DNA of 64,000 bases, from positions 53,245,001 to 53,309,000 of the forward strand of contig NC_069658.1 of assembly GCF_027244095.1 (NCBI RefSeq). The letters run 5' to 3'. The stretch comes from Hemicordylus capensis. Taxonomy: Eukaryota; Chordata; Lepidosauria; Squamata; Cordylidae. The notes below the pieces were generated by a model. It had not been told where the DNA came from. It saw only the letters and a program-made list of their open reading frames with translations, and searched no databases. The position numbers and the translations under genes were made by a program. Of this stretch, positions 35,793 through 47,679 are shown piece after piece (within the stretch, counting starts at the first letter, position 1; each line of letters begins with the position of its first letter).

Positions 35793-36227
35793 CAGGAGGC
35801 CCTTGTTATTTGCAGGGGTTCCATTCTCGACTACAATCACGAATATGGAAACTGCAAATAACAAAACCTTAATCCTATGGAAATTTGGGGGTTATGTTCC
35901 TGCACTTTTTTTTTTTTTTTTTTGCTAAAAATCACAAAAAAATATGGGAGGGACACAGAAATAAAAGAGCTAACTTTCCAGCTCTCCAGCAGTGCCCCGC
36001 AAACTGGCTGATGTTTTGCAGATTTCCGTGGGCTTTTTTTGTTTTTGTTTTGGTAAACATGAGCCACATAATGGCTCAGCACTGCGTCCAGACTGGAAAT
36101 TCCACTGGAAGTGACACCCAAAATCACCTATTTTTAGTAACACAGATAATGAAACTGGGTCTCTAAGACCCTTCCGTGGATACATTAAACTGTGGTTGCG
36201 GAAATTGTGGATAACAAGGGCCACCTG
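35793..36227. mobile_element. Tigger-type (pogo) non-autonomous DNA transposon
   Basis: The left end CAGGAGGCCCTTGTTATTTG and the right end, reverse complement CAGGTGGCCCTTGTTATCCA, are imperfect terminal inverted repeats. They are flanked by TA at 35791-35792 and 36228-36229. The interior is non-coding with a T run at 35906-35922. The CAGG-type ends and TA target fit TcMar-Tigger. Confidence 0.7.
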
Positions 36228-36451
36228 TACATTGTCACGCATTCACTGGGAGCCCGTGCTGCTCACAGTTACAATTTTATCTGAAGAGGCAAATGTTCTA
36301 GGCATTACTATGAAGTCTGTGGAAAGCATGCCAGCTGCCACCCTCCATGATTATATTTTGGCTCAAGTCGGGGAAACTAGCGTTAAATGGTGCAGAGTCA
36401 GATCCGTGAACAGCAATAAAAATACCTTAAGAGCTGTGCAGATCAGGCAGC
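36228..36451. other. Nothing recognised
   Basis: Short stretch between a DNA transposon and an LTR-like block. Confidence 0.35.
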
Positions 36452-36945
36452 TGTGACGTGGATGTACCGGAAAGGGAAAGCAAGAGGATGGAGAAATGAC
36501 TTTGCAAACAAAGAGTTGCTTTATTGAAGGGTCATGGGGGTACAGGAAATGAAAAGGTGGTTAGTTAGACACATTACCAAGCTCCTATGCTAGGAAGGGG
36601 AATAGATGTTTGAGGGGAGAAAGAAAGTGAAGAGGAAAGGGGCATATTTCATAGCTACCTGAGACTAGCTGTGGGAAATCCTTATCTCCAAAAGCTCAAG
36701 CACAAAGCGAGCTCATTGGGGTGCACCCAGATGGCATGGAGTGCAGAGTCCAATGGCAGATGCGGTGGCCAATGCACAAGCACAAGCACGTTCCAAAGGG
36801 CTAGGTGGCATAGAAGACCGTGAGAGTGACCCCATGTTTAAAGGGGGTTCTTATAAGCCAAAACATACCCTGGGGCGTTGACTGGAGACTAAGAACAGAT
36901 AGAGACCGATTTAAATATTTAAAAGCCTTAGGATGTATGTCACAC
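36452..36945 (-). mobile_element. Candidate solo LTR, about 494 bp
   Basis: On the - strand it starts TGTGACATACATCC and ends CATCCACGTCACA. A TATA-like TTATAAGAACCC lies at about 36850 and CAATAAAGCAACTC about 70 bp before the end, in LTR order. No clear target duplication was found, which lowers confidence. No internal region. Fossil. Confidence 0.45.
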
Positions 36946-37790
36946 ATCTCGTGGTATGTGGCACATCTCGCGAGAGTTATTCAGAGGAGAGAGAGGGCAT
37001 GGAGAAGGGCTGAGCAGCAGATGGAGGGCAGCTGCTGAGGAGGTGGCGGTGGGCGGGGGGACGAGGAGGCAGTGCTGTGGCAACAAGGAACAAAGAAGAA
37101 GAGACATTGAGCAGCGGCCTCTGTCACCCTGCCAAGTCTCCTTGTGAGGAGGACACCCAGTGCAGAAGAGTGCACTGAGGAAGCCCCAGCTCTGCCGTTC
37201 TCATTGCGTGGAGACTCAGCAGGATGACGAAGGCCGACCCTCAGTGTGAACTGGCCATCCTCCTCGTGAGGAGACCCGGCAGGGCGACACGATGGAAGCT
37301 GGCAGTAAGAGCCAACCTAGGCTGCGGTGATGCCTCTCTCCCTAAGGAGGAGAGGGAAGAGGCTGAGGGATGTGGGAGAGCAAGAGAGAGTTGGAAGAGC
37401 GAGAGAGAGTTGTGTGTGTGTGTGGGGGGGGGAGAGCGAGAACGAGAGTTGGGGGAAAGCGAGAGCAAGAGTGAGTTGGGGGAGCAAGAGAGTTGTGTTG
37501 GGGAGAGAGAGTTATGGGGAGGAGTGAGAGAGAGAGTTGAGGGAAAGAGAGTTGTGGGGGAGCAAGAGAGTGAGAGTTGGGGGAGAGAGAGAGTTGTGGG
37601 AGCAAGAGCTGGAGGGAGACCGAGAGAGTTGGGGGGGAGCAAGAGCGAGTGTTGTGGGGGGGGAGAGCGAGCAAGGGGGAGGCGGGAAGGCAGGGCAGGG
37701 AGCCAGGTTGTCCAGGGAGGGGTGAGAGACGGAGAACTAGAGCGCAGATGTTCTCTGCACGGCCAGCTAGTTCTTAAAAAATCCTTGATT
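36946..37790 (-). repeat. Family B/B'-like repeat with expanded GA-rich middle
   Basis: The right end, read on the - strand, is AACTAGCTGGCCGTGCAGAG then AACATCTGCGC, matching the ACTAGC...GCAAAGCATCTG starts at 24389 and 24977. The middle (37370-37680) is a GAGAGAGTTGGGGGA-type minisatellite. The 196-codon open frame through it is low complexity. Confidence 0.5.
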
Positions 37791-37829
37791 GCGTTTAGGA
37801 ACTCTTGTTCCTAATAAGGCATGATTTAT

Positions 37830-40800
37830 TTGGTTATTATTAATTATTTCTTGTTTACACAGTCAGACAGGTTATTGACTGGTTTGTTTTATCCAAACAT
37901 TGAGTCCTTCCCAAGGACCTGGGATGGCTGAATTTTATTGTCAATGTTGTTGCTGTTGTTATACAGGTGAAACTCGGAAAATTAGAATATCGTGCAAAAG
38001 TCCATTAATTTCAGTAATGCAAATTAAAAGGTGAAACTGATATATGAGACAGACACATTACATGCAAAGCAAGATAAGTCAAGCCTTAATTTGTTATAAT
38101 TGTGATGATCATGGCGTACAGCTCATGGGAACCCCAAATCCACAATCTCAGAAAATTAGAATATTACATGGAACCAAGAAGACAAGGATTGAAGAATAGA
38201 ACAATATCGGACCTCTGAAAAGTATAAGCATGCATATGTATTCAGTACTTGGTTTGGGCCCCTTTTGCAGCAATTACTGCCTCAATGCGGCGTGGCATGG
38301 ATGCTATCAGCCTGTGGCACTGATGAGGTATTATGGAAGACCAGGATGCTTCATTAGCGGCCTTCAGCAATATCGTCGCAGAATATAGCGGGTTCCCAGT
38401 AAAGTTGCTTTTGGTAATTGGCTGGTGGTGATTTCTGTGGCCCCTATGGTGTTGAGGTGCTCTTCAAGTTGTTTTGGAATTGCACCTAGGGTGCCAATTA
38501 CCACTGGGATTATTTTGGTCTTTTTCTGCCACAGCCTTTCAATTTCAATTTGTAGATCTTTGTATTTGGTGATTTTTTTCTATTTCTTTTTCTTCTATTC
38601 TGCTATCCCCTGGTATTGCTATGTCGATTATTTTGACTTGTTTTTCTTTCTTCTCGACTACAGTTATATCTGGTGTATTGTGTGGCAGATGTTTGTCTGT
38701 TTGTAGTCAGAAGTCCCATAATATTTTTACATCTTCATTTTCTTCAACGTTTTCAATTTTATGGTCCCACCAATTTTTGGCTACAGGTAGCTTGTATTTT
38801 TTGCAGATGTTCCAGTGTATCATCCCTGCTGCCTTGTCATGCCTTTGTTTGTAGTCAGTCTGTGTGATCTTTTTACAACAGCTGATTAGGTGGTCCACTG
38901 TTTCATCTGCTTCTTTACAAAGGCGGCACTTGCTGTTTGTTGTTGACTTTTCTACTTTTGCCCTTATTGCATTTGTTCTTAGTGCCTGTTCTTGTGCAGC
39001 CAGTTTTAAACCCTCTGTTTCTTTCTTCAAGTTGCCATTCTTAAGCCATTGCCAGGTCTTGGTGATGTCTGATTTTCCACTTATATTGTGCAAATATTGA
39101 CCATGCAGTGGCTTATTTTTCGATTTTTCTGCTCGGTTCTTGACTTGTTCTTTCTTGTAGGCCTGCTTTGTTTCATTGGTGTTGAATAGTGTCGCGTTAT
39201 TGACCATTTGAAATGCATCTTCTTCACTGTCCTTGATATATTCTTCAAGGCCTCTTTTCTCCTCCTCTACTGTTTGATGGACTTGCAGCATTCCTCTTCC
39301 ACCTGAACTGCGAGGGAGGTATAGCCTATCGACATCACTATGGGGGTGCAGAGCATGATTGATGGTCATGATTTTCCTGGTCTTACGATCTAGCGTCTCT
39401 AGCTCTGCCTGGGTCCAGTCTATTATTCCTGCAGTATATCTGATAACAGGTATAGCCCAGGTGTTTATGGCATGTATGGTGTTCCCGCCATTGAGTTTGG
39501 ACTTGAGGATTTTTCTAACTCTCCTGATGTATTCACTTCCAATTTCTCTTTTAACTTCAGCATGTGCAATGTTATCCGCCTGGAGAATGCCCAAGTATTT
39601 GTAATGTTCTTTCTCTTCCAGGTTCTTGATGTTGCTTCCATTGGGCAGTTCTATTACTTCTGTTTTTGTTATTTTCCCTCTGTTCCTTATTAATGCAGCA
39701 CACTTGTCTAGTCCAAACTCCATTGCTATATCGCTACTGAATATACGGACAGTGTTTAGCAGTGATTCGATTTTTAACTGGGACTTTCCATATAACTTCA
39801 GATAGTACATGTACAGCAGGTGGTTGATTTTACTTGATGTTTTAGATGTTTGGTATCCAAGGCCTGTTTTGTTTAGTATTTGTGAAAGTGGGGTCATGGC
39901 GATTACAAACAACAGAGGGGATAGTGAGTCCCCTTGGAAAATGCCTCTTCTAATGCTAACCTGCCCAAGTGTCTCGCTACTGATTTTTAACTGTGTACTC
40001 CACATGCTCATTGCTTTTTAAAATAAATATCTGAATGTTTTTGCTGACACCAGTTGTTTCTAAACATTTTAGTATCCATGTGTGAGGCAATGAATCGAAG
40101 GCTTTTTTGTAGTCAATCCATGCAACACTTAGATTTGTTTTTCTTCTCTTGCAATTTTCTAAAATCATTTTGTCAATCAGCAGCTGGTCTTTTGTGCCTC
40201 TGGTGTTCGGGAAATTTTCTTTCTGTTCAACTGGAAGTTGTTTGTTAGTTAATAAGTGTTGCATCACTTCATCTGCTATTATTCCAGTTAATAATTTGAA
40301 CATGTTTGGCAGGCAGGTTATCAGTCTATAATTACTTGGAACTGTACCTTTTGCTGGGTCTTTCATGATGAGATGAGTTTTCCCAGTTGTTAGCCATTGT
40401 TCAATATCACCTCCTTGCAAAATGTGATTGAACTGTTTTGATAGTTGTTTATGAAGGCTTGTTAGGTGTTTAAGCCAAAAGCCATGCAGTTCATCATCGC
40501 CTGGAGCAGTCCAATTTTTAATTTTCTTTGCTCTTTCACTTATTAATTCTGGTGTTATTATTAGATCTTGCATTTGCTGGTTACATTTTTTGACCTCTTT
40601 CATCCAGCCTGCTTTTTTATTATAATCTCTTGGATTGTCCCATAATTTCCCCCAGAATTGCACTGTTTCTTCTTTATTTGGTGTTTCTATGTTTCTTGCA
40701 GTTTCTCCTTCTATGCTTTGGTAGAAATGACTCTGATTCGACTGGAATTGGAGATTCTGCCTGTGTTGTGTAATTCTGGCTTCGTATCTGCTAATCTTCT

Positions 40801-41960
40801 TTGACACTGCTGTTATTTGCTGCTTTATTATTTCCAGGACTTCTCTAATTTTCCTTGAATCTAGGTGGTATTTTTGGATCATATACTGTTTGGTGTTTTC
40901 ATTCTTCAGCTTCTTGTCTTTCATGTCTTTCCATTTACTAGCATCTGATCTAAGCCTGGAGATTTTATTTTCTAATCTAATCTTCCATTTAGGTGATGTA
41001 CTACTTTCTTTTTTTACAGGTCCATTGATCTTATATCCGAGCTCTTGTGTTGTTATTGTTGCTGCACTGTACATTAGTTAGTTTGTTTCTTGCAAATTAT
41101 TGGTTGTTATTTCTGCAAGTGCAGCATTGACATCTTTTAATGCCTGAGCAAGTTGTTTTTTAGCAACTGTTTTTAGAGCTGGAAGTCGAACTCTGGTGGT
41201 TGTTTGGTTCATGTGCTCAGTTATTTTTTGCTTTAGTTCTTGTTGCTTTTCTGTTAAATGGCATTCGGGTTTTTGAGGTGAAGGCAAAGGGGAGGTTGCC
41301 TGGTTTTGATTTTGAAACAGTTCAGCAACGGTGGCATCCTCTATTTCCAACACCTCCTCCACCTGCACCTGAGCAACTTCTTCGGTTGGTGGTAATTCTT
41401 CTTCCATATCTTGAGCCTGTGTTGCTCTTTGCAGTTCTTCCAGCTCAACTCCTGTGAATACTTAATTCTTATTATGAATTTTCTCTGGTCTGCTAGCCTT
41501 TGTTCTGTTATTTCTGTATCTGGATGCTTCTCTTTCCAAATTTGGTATATTCTTTTAAAATAACCTCTTCTAGTTGGACTAGACTTGTAATAGCAGATCA
41601 TTATTTCCTTGTTGGCATTTTTCATATATTTTTTCCGGTTAAGCGACGTTTCTTCCAGTAACTTTGCAGCCTCCAGCCCTGGTTGCTCAACTGAAGATCC
41701 TGAGTCCTGTAGCCCACTTGCCACCAGATGTCCAGGGACTCCAGCACCTGGCGCCATCCTTGTTGACCCAGGCGACGACCGATCCGGTATAGATTTATTA
41801 AAGTTATGTCTCACCATATTGTTGATGGGAGAGGCACTCTTCGTCTGGCTCCTATGGTGAGACCTGTCCAGTATGGTTGGACCTCTGGCATAGCTCTCAC
41901 CTTCCTCAGATCACGCAAGCCCCACAACCACGCCGAAGTAGTGCCTCACTGGGGGTTATT
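37830..41960 (-). mobile_element. R4/Dong-like LINE, near full length, with Tc1 insert
   Basis: Frames at 41341-41817, 41078-41407, 39977-41074 and 38707-40011 cover an N-terminal region, a reverse transcriptase (NWTAPGDDELHGFWLKHL, PSNYRLITCLPNMFKLLTGI, WIDYKKAFDSLPHTWILKCL, IRRGIFQGDSLSPLLFVIAM) and a C-terminal zinc knuckle (CRLCKEADETVDHLISC). The endonuclease lies downstream of the RT, as in R2/R4 types, with PDITVVEKK and VKIIDIAIPGDSR reading on past one stop near 38705. The catalytic YMDDL position reads YMYYL near 39810. The 3' UTR end (TCTTGTTTACACAGTCAGAC on the + strand at about 37849) recurs at 41981. A Tc1 piece sits in the 3' UTR at 37964-38368. Confidence 0.8.
37964..38368 (-). 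mobile_element. Tc1/mariner transposon 3' piece
   Basis: The - strand encodes a transposase C-terminus: SSIIPHQCHRLIASMPRRIE then AVIAAKGAQTKY and stop (about 38242-38368). Its terminus, CAGGTGAAACTCGGAAAATT, starts just after TA at 37962-37963. Only the end of the transposase and the 3' non-coding part are present. It is inserted in the 3' UTR of the R4/Dong-like LINE, so it is younger than that element. Confidence 0.8.
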
Positions 41961-42034
41961 AATTTATTATTGTTATGATTTCTTGTTTACACAGTCAGAC
42001 AGGTGTTATTGACTGGTTTGTTTTATCCAGACAT
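41961..42034 (-). mobile_element. Very short R4/Dong-like 3' end
   Basis: TTTCTTGTTTACACAGTCAG, ACAGGTGTTATTGACTGGTT and TGTTTTATCCAGACAT repeat the 3' UTR found at 37845-37905. It lies directly 5' of the longer copy, in the same orientation, next to an (ATC)n run at 42031-42060 and the TAA-rich tail of the SINE at 42060. Confidence 0.65.
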
Positions 42035-42059
42035 CATCATCATCATCATCATCATCATC

Positions 42060-42317
42060 ATTTTTAATAATAATAATTCAATTTCTATACCGCCCTTCCA
42101 AAAATGGCTCAGGGCGGTTTACACAGAGAAATAATAAATAAATAAGATGGCTCCCTGTCCCCAAAGGGCTCACATTCTAAAAAAACCCCACAAGATAGAC
42201 ACCAGCGACAGTCACTTGAGGTACTGTGCTGGGGGTGGATAGGGCCAGTTACTCTCCCCCTGCTAAATAAAGAGAATCACCACATTAAAAGGTGCCTCTT
42301 TGCCCAGTTAGCAGGGG
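42060..42317 (-). repeat. SINE family A copy
   Basis: TAATAATAATTCAATTTCTA, TACCGCCCTTCCAAAAATGG, CTCAGGGCGGTTTACACAGA, GTACTGTGCTGGGGGTGGAT and GCCCAGTTAGCAGGGG. Same order as 29716-30006. Confidence 0.8.
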
Positions 42318-42754
42318 ATTAGGTTATGTTTGGGTGGCTTCTTCCTGTATGCCCCTTAGCAAAGGATATTCAAAAAGGGAGATTGCTGGAACAAGCACCT
42401 GGACAAAGAGGAAACATCACACATTCTGGCATATACTGGCCCAGTTTTGATAACGATGGGGAGGAATAGCTGGGCAGAGAGTCTGACTCAGCCTTGAAGA
42501 CACTTATCACACTAGAAGGAAGAAAGCTCACATTCTTTTCTCCTTTGTTCTTTTTGCAACTCTCAGAGCGGTTTGCTCTGCATTTCTCCTGCTTGTGCCA
42601 TAATGCAATCAGTGAGGGGCATTTCCTTTTGGCTTGCTGTATGTCTTTTGCAAATGAAGCTGAGGAGTGCCTTTTAGGAAAATGCTTTGCCAGAAAGACC
42701 TTTTACCTGGAATGCAGCCAATCATGTTACTATTCCAAGCTAATATCTATATTA
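42318..42754. other. Nothing recognised
   Basis: The 94-codon frame at 42494-42778 has no family match. Confidence 0.35.
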
Positions 42755-43127
42755 TTAATTCTCCTGGGTGTGCCTTAGAATGTGCGTCCCGGCGCCCAGC
42801 TGATTGGCTGGGCAGCGGAGGCGCCTGATTGGCTGAGGCGCACCCAAGAGGCAAGTGGTGGGCCAGCCCAGCCCTGCAGACAAGCTACAAGCAGAGGCTG
42901 TGGGCACGGCCTGGCACGGCCACGGAGGCAAGAGGCGGCGACGGCGCTCCTGGCCACGGAGGCCAGGTGGCAGTGGGCCCAGCTGTGGAGTTGGACGGTG
43001 GGAGGAGGGAGGACAAGAGAGAGGAGAGAGGGAGGGAGGGAGGGAGGGCAAGAGAGTGGGGTGGGAGGAAGGGGAGAACAGCCGGCCCCAAAGAGCGCAC
43101 AGATGCTCTGTGCGGGTCGGCTAGTAG
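42755..43127 (-). repeat. Repeat family B' copy, inverted
   Basis: The left end TTAATTCTCCTGGGTGTGCC and right end GATGCTCTGTGCGGGTCGGC, CTAGT are the reverse complements of the ends of 24389-24945. The middle has CCACGGAGGC repeats and a GGGAGGGAGG run. Open frames on both strands are compositional. Confidence 0.65.
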
Positions 43128-43519
43128 AGAAATAAAATAGCTAAGGCTTAAAATTTAGGAGGCACACTAAATCACCCCCAAATGGCGAAGCGAGCAGATC
43201 TGGTAACAGCATGATGATGGCCGCTTCTGTGATCAGCATCAGGACTTCAGTATTCTACCTACCAATCTTAGTGTTTTCTTCCAGTACCTCACTACTATAT
43301 TTCCCAATTTCATTGCTACCTGTGACTCATGCAGTTTGGCTCAGTGGGGTGCCCAGGCTCCTGAGCCAGATTCCCTTCAGTCACTCACTGCAACCTAATG
43401 CTAGGACCCAGCAGGCATTGGAGCTGCCCTGGGAGGACTCCAAGCACAGGCGCAGCCAGGGGATTGGGGGTTGGTGTGGTGTTTTTGGTTAATCCATTCC
43501 TTGATCCAGGCCAGCTTTT
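43128..43519. other. Nothing recognised
   Basis: No feature seen. Confidence 0.35.
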
Positions 43520-43762
43520 GAATGGGGCTTTAGCAATAGCAATAGCAATAGCAATAGCACTTACATTTATATACTGCTCTATAGCCGGAGCTCTCTAAGC
43601 AGTTTACAATGATTTAGCATATTACCCCCAACATTCTGGGTACTCATTTTACCGACCTCGGAAGGATGGAAGGCTGAGTCAACCTTGAGCCCCTGGTCAG
43701 GATTGAACTTGTAACCTTCTGGTTACAGGGCAGCAGTTTTACCACTGCGCCACCAGGGGCTC
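43520..43762 (-). repeat. tRNA-derived SINE family C copy
   Basis: The - strand starts GAGCCCCTGGTGGCGCAGTG, has a B-box-like GGTTACAAGTTCAATCC, and ends AGCGGTATA-like plus a (GCTATT)n run (43528-43559). The copy at 58645-58867 is nearly identical. Confidence 0.8.
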
Positions 43763-46700
43763 TATTACTTGTATTCTAGTTACTTGTATTCTAGTTCTGG
43801 AGTAGAGACAGAGCTATTCTAACAAACAGCCAGCTGCAAGAACACTGAAAAGCAGTCTGCATGTGCCTTTCTGTACTTAATATCTATTGCATTAAAATAT
43901 TAATATTCCTAATTCCACTCTACTGCTTTGTCCTTGCATACCACAACTCTTTCCCTTGGATTCTACACCAGGGTGGGCAAGAGAGGGGCCAGCCAGGTGA
44001 ACTGTCTCTTTAGGCCATGGACTGGGGAGTTTCTGACCTCCACCAGTACAGTCAAGTGAGTGCAAAGAGAGGTAGTGAGAAGGCTAAGAGCTATCTCTCA
44101 CTGAGACTACAACTTGAATGCAGCCTAGCAAATGCTGGTGTAAGCATTGGGGTCAGAAAAGGGGAACAGAGGGGCTTGGCTGTGAAGTAAAAAGCTGAAT
44201 TCTCCAGGCATATAATGGTAACAATAGCAGGGTGGTATGATGAACTTCTCACTAAGCCAGTAGAAGACTTGAGCATGTACACTCTAGAATACGATTTCAA
44301 TCCAGAGGTATGGCAAATCCCATCAATTTTGAATTTTCCTTATAAGTTTCCTCCCACCAAATACCATTGTGTGTCATGATCACACAGTTTGGTCACAGTG
44401 TTCTGCAACCAAAAATAATGCCGTCATGCACTGAACATGCCTGTCACAAACCCATCACTCATCTCCCATGATGAGAACCTACAGCTCTGGAGGTGTCTTT
44501 TCAACACAAGAGGATATCAGTTCATCCCTTGAGAAATGGGTTCCCTGAAGGGATCATTTCCCTCTCCTATGTGATGTCCTCTTACCTCCAAGATCTTCAT
44601 TCTTCATGGCAGCAGACAACCTGTCAGCATGGGAATGGTACCCCTCTACCTTGTTTCTAAAGATCTTGTCTACATACATTTCTGCCTGTCTCAGGTTCTC
44701 CAGGTCAGCTACCCATCTTCACGTGAATTAATTTGTTCCCTGACAAGAGCTCATTGCACCCAGCAAACTGAGGGGCATACAGGTAGCATTCAGTGCAAAA
44801 CCCTAGATCATAGACCCCACACCCCAGCTGGCTTTCTAGCTTCAGAACTGGTTTTGTCTTTAAGGCTCTTTATCAACAGTCCAACAATGAGCTGTACACG
44901 TGATTCTCTTATCATGTATCTGAACTCACAATGTTGTTTTGATTAAGTGTCAATCAATGCCCACCTACAGATCCCAACCATGGCTAGATACTGCTTTAAA
45001 AACTGAGGTCACACTACTAGGTTGGAAACTTGACTGGCACATTTCCAGTTTCAACTTCTGTGTTCATATTTATACACCTGGCCTACAAACCAGGAATGTT
45101 GATAGGTGTTAAGGAGTTGAGCAGCAAAGTAAACACTTTGTTGTTTTCATGCCATCCTTTCATTTTGAATGTCTTTGTTACATAATCTTATAGTTAGGGA
45201 TGAGAGCAGCATAAACATTAGTAGCAGATGATCTATTTATTAGGTGTAAAACCAATTTTATATTAAGGTCAAGCAACTGGATCATTTCTTAAAATATATG
45301 TTGGCATTAAGGACCCTACTTTGGCTTCCTTGAGGCAACATTTATTTCTCACCCAGTAAAAAAGTGTGAACTTGATTCAGCTGGCAGGAAGTACTGCAAA
45401 ATACACAAATGTGCTCATTGGTAGACTTCTGATGATCTCTGGTAGGGCAAAAAAAAAAAAAAAAAAAGGAAAATGCTTGAAGCATGGAGCTAGAAGTTTC
45501 AGTTTAACAAGTGGAGATCCATGAAATTTAATAGAGAAGTGTGTGTGTTGTTTTTAAACACGTGCACATGCACAGACAACACAGCCGGCCCATTTCCCCT
45601 CCCCCATACACATGCACATGGAGCTGGTTAATTTACATTCACAGAGCAGTGGTAAACTTTTGTGTCCAGAAATTGAAGGCAGTGGTGGCACCAGAAAAGG
45701 GGGTGGGGGGACAGAGAAGGGGCAAAGTACATCTATGGGTGGGTGACCTGTGTCCTACATATTAGATTTCCGAAAGAGAAATAGGGGGCAGGGAGAGCAA
45801 ACAACTTGTCCAAGGAAGTGCTTGCCCCCCCTTGCCCCCTCCCTCTGGAACCAACCTTGTATGCAGGAGCAGAAAAAGCTTGAGTTTCCTTGTATTTATG
45901 CCTAAAACTAACTATGTCCGGGGTGAGTAGGCAGTCATTCTAAGTGCTTTTGTATGATGAAGGCTCTGGTCTCCCCTTCTCTTTTTTGAGACTGGTGGAG
46001 GAAACAGACAGAGCTTTCAGCCTGAAAAAATGGTCAACTGATCCTTTCAAGATAGGTAGCCAGTAGGTGAGAGAACAGTCTTCTTTTAGTTTTCCATGTC
46101 CTGTACATGGTTTAGGGACTCTATCTAAATTCTTCTTTAGAAGCTACTAGAGTTTTGTGTCAGAAGGAAACTGCAGCACTCAGCTTAGCCACAGATGAAA
46201 GTGTGCATTTCTGAGCTCTGCAAGACCCTCTTATAGACTGGCTAGTCAGGAGACACATTCTGTGATGTGTGCCTGCTTCCCCATTGCTGCTCAGACCTTG
46301 TAGAGATGGGCAATATTTCAGGAGGGACTAGGCCTCACTTAGAGCAACTGCTGGGAGAGTGGGCCTCTCCTAATAAGGGGGAAAGCCTGGAAAATTCAAA
46401 ACAGAAGGACCAGGGGCATAGCTAGGGGAGAGGGGGCCTGTGTTCTCCCCTCTCTCTGGCAGCCCCTCGGAGTGAGTGAGATAATGAAGAAAATAGGGAG
46501 GGGTGGAGATGGGGGCCCTGGGTTCCTTGAACCCCTTTGCTCAATTCATCCCTGAGAAGAACCAAGCCAGAGGACTGGGCAGGAACTACATACACAACCA
46601 CCTATTCAAGAAGAGAAAGCTTTGTTCTCTTAGTTAGTTCTCTCCTTAGGAGTGCCCTGAGAAAGCAGCTGGCTGAGAGCTGCTGGGGAAATGGGAAGGT

Positions 46701-47679
46701 TGTAGCCAGTGAGTACTAAGTTAGGACCAGTTCTGTTAGATGCGTGAGGGAAGTTATTTTCCTTTATTGTTTTGCTTGAAATCTATGTTGCCTGGTTAAT
46801 GAAAACTCTTTCTCCTACAATCTGCTTTATGAAGAGACAATTATTGTTATTGCATAGTGTTGTTTTTATTTTACTCTAATAATAAACCCTTGTTGGTGAA
46901 GTGCGCTACTCTTCATTTTTGGTCTGCCTTAATCACACGCCTTTGGAGGCGTAGGACTGCTCAGCCCTTCTAGGGAGGGTTTTGCCCCAAGAATTCTATG
47001 TGGAAGAGGGGTTTGTTGCACATTAAAATAAAGTGGATGGTGGCAGCCTACAGTGAATCTTTTGCTGTCAAGGATTCACCCCAGTGAACTCCCCCCTCCT
47101 CCTCTGGCTCTGGTAGGAGTCATGACAGACCTCCTCTATATTTCATGCAGGCTAGTTGTGCAGAGCATGTGCTTTCAAGGTGGCTGCATTGTCTCTGGCA
47201 GCAACTGAGCAGGTGGGAGACAGAGCAGGGAGACGGAATAGCAAGCTGCTGTTTCCAGCTCTGACTACTATAGTGTGCATATTACAGTGGCTGTTCACTG
47301 TTTTTCTTTCTGGCTGGCAGCCATCTAAGTAGCCTAATAGCTTATCTGCATGCTGCACTTTGTTTGCAAATTATGTATATAGATAAAGTGCTCCCATCTA
47401 TTTAAGATGCAATTAAATACCACAAGTACCTAATGATGAACACATTGTATGTTCTTCATTTTATTTAATTCAAGGGTTAGATGGTATAAGAAGTAGCTGC
47501 TCATGACAGTAGATATGTGCAGCTACCAGTTTTTTGTGCTTTTAAAGTAAACAGGCACTATAAAAATCCACAGTATAAATCAAATGCACTGTGCTGTTCA
47601 GGCCCAGACAAGGAGTACTGTGGGAGGAGAGGTGAAGTAACATTATTTAAAATAATAACATTATTTAAAAAATAACTTT
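43763..47679. other. Intergenic, no gene or firm repeat recognised
   Basis: About 4 kb. Poly-A run at 45449-45467. A stretch at 46650-47130 has AATAAA-type signals but no reliable LTR boundaries. Open frames are all short and unmatched. Confidence 0.4.

Noticed and set aside
37224-37814. 196-codon frame rich in Glu/Arg/Ser
   Set aside because: Product of a GAGAGTTGGGG-type minisatellite inside a family B repeat.
46250-47130. Possible third LTR (TGTGATG...CATGACA with AATAAA in the middle)
   Set aside because: The ends are arbitrary choices, there is no target duplication, and the signal order is not convincing.
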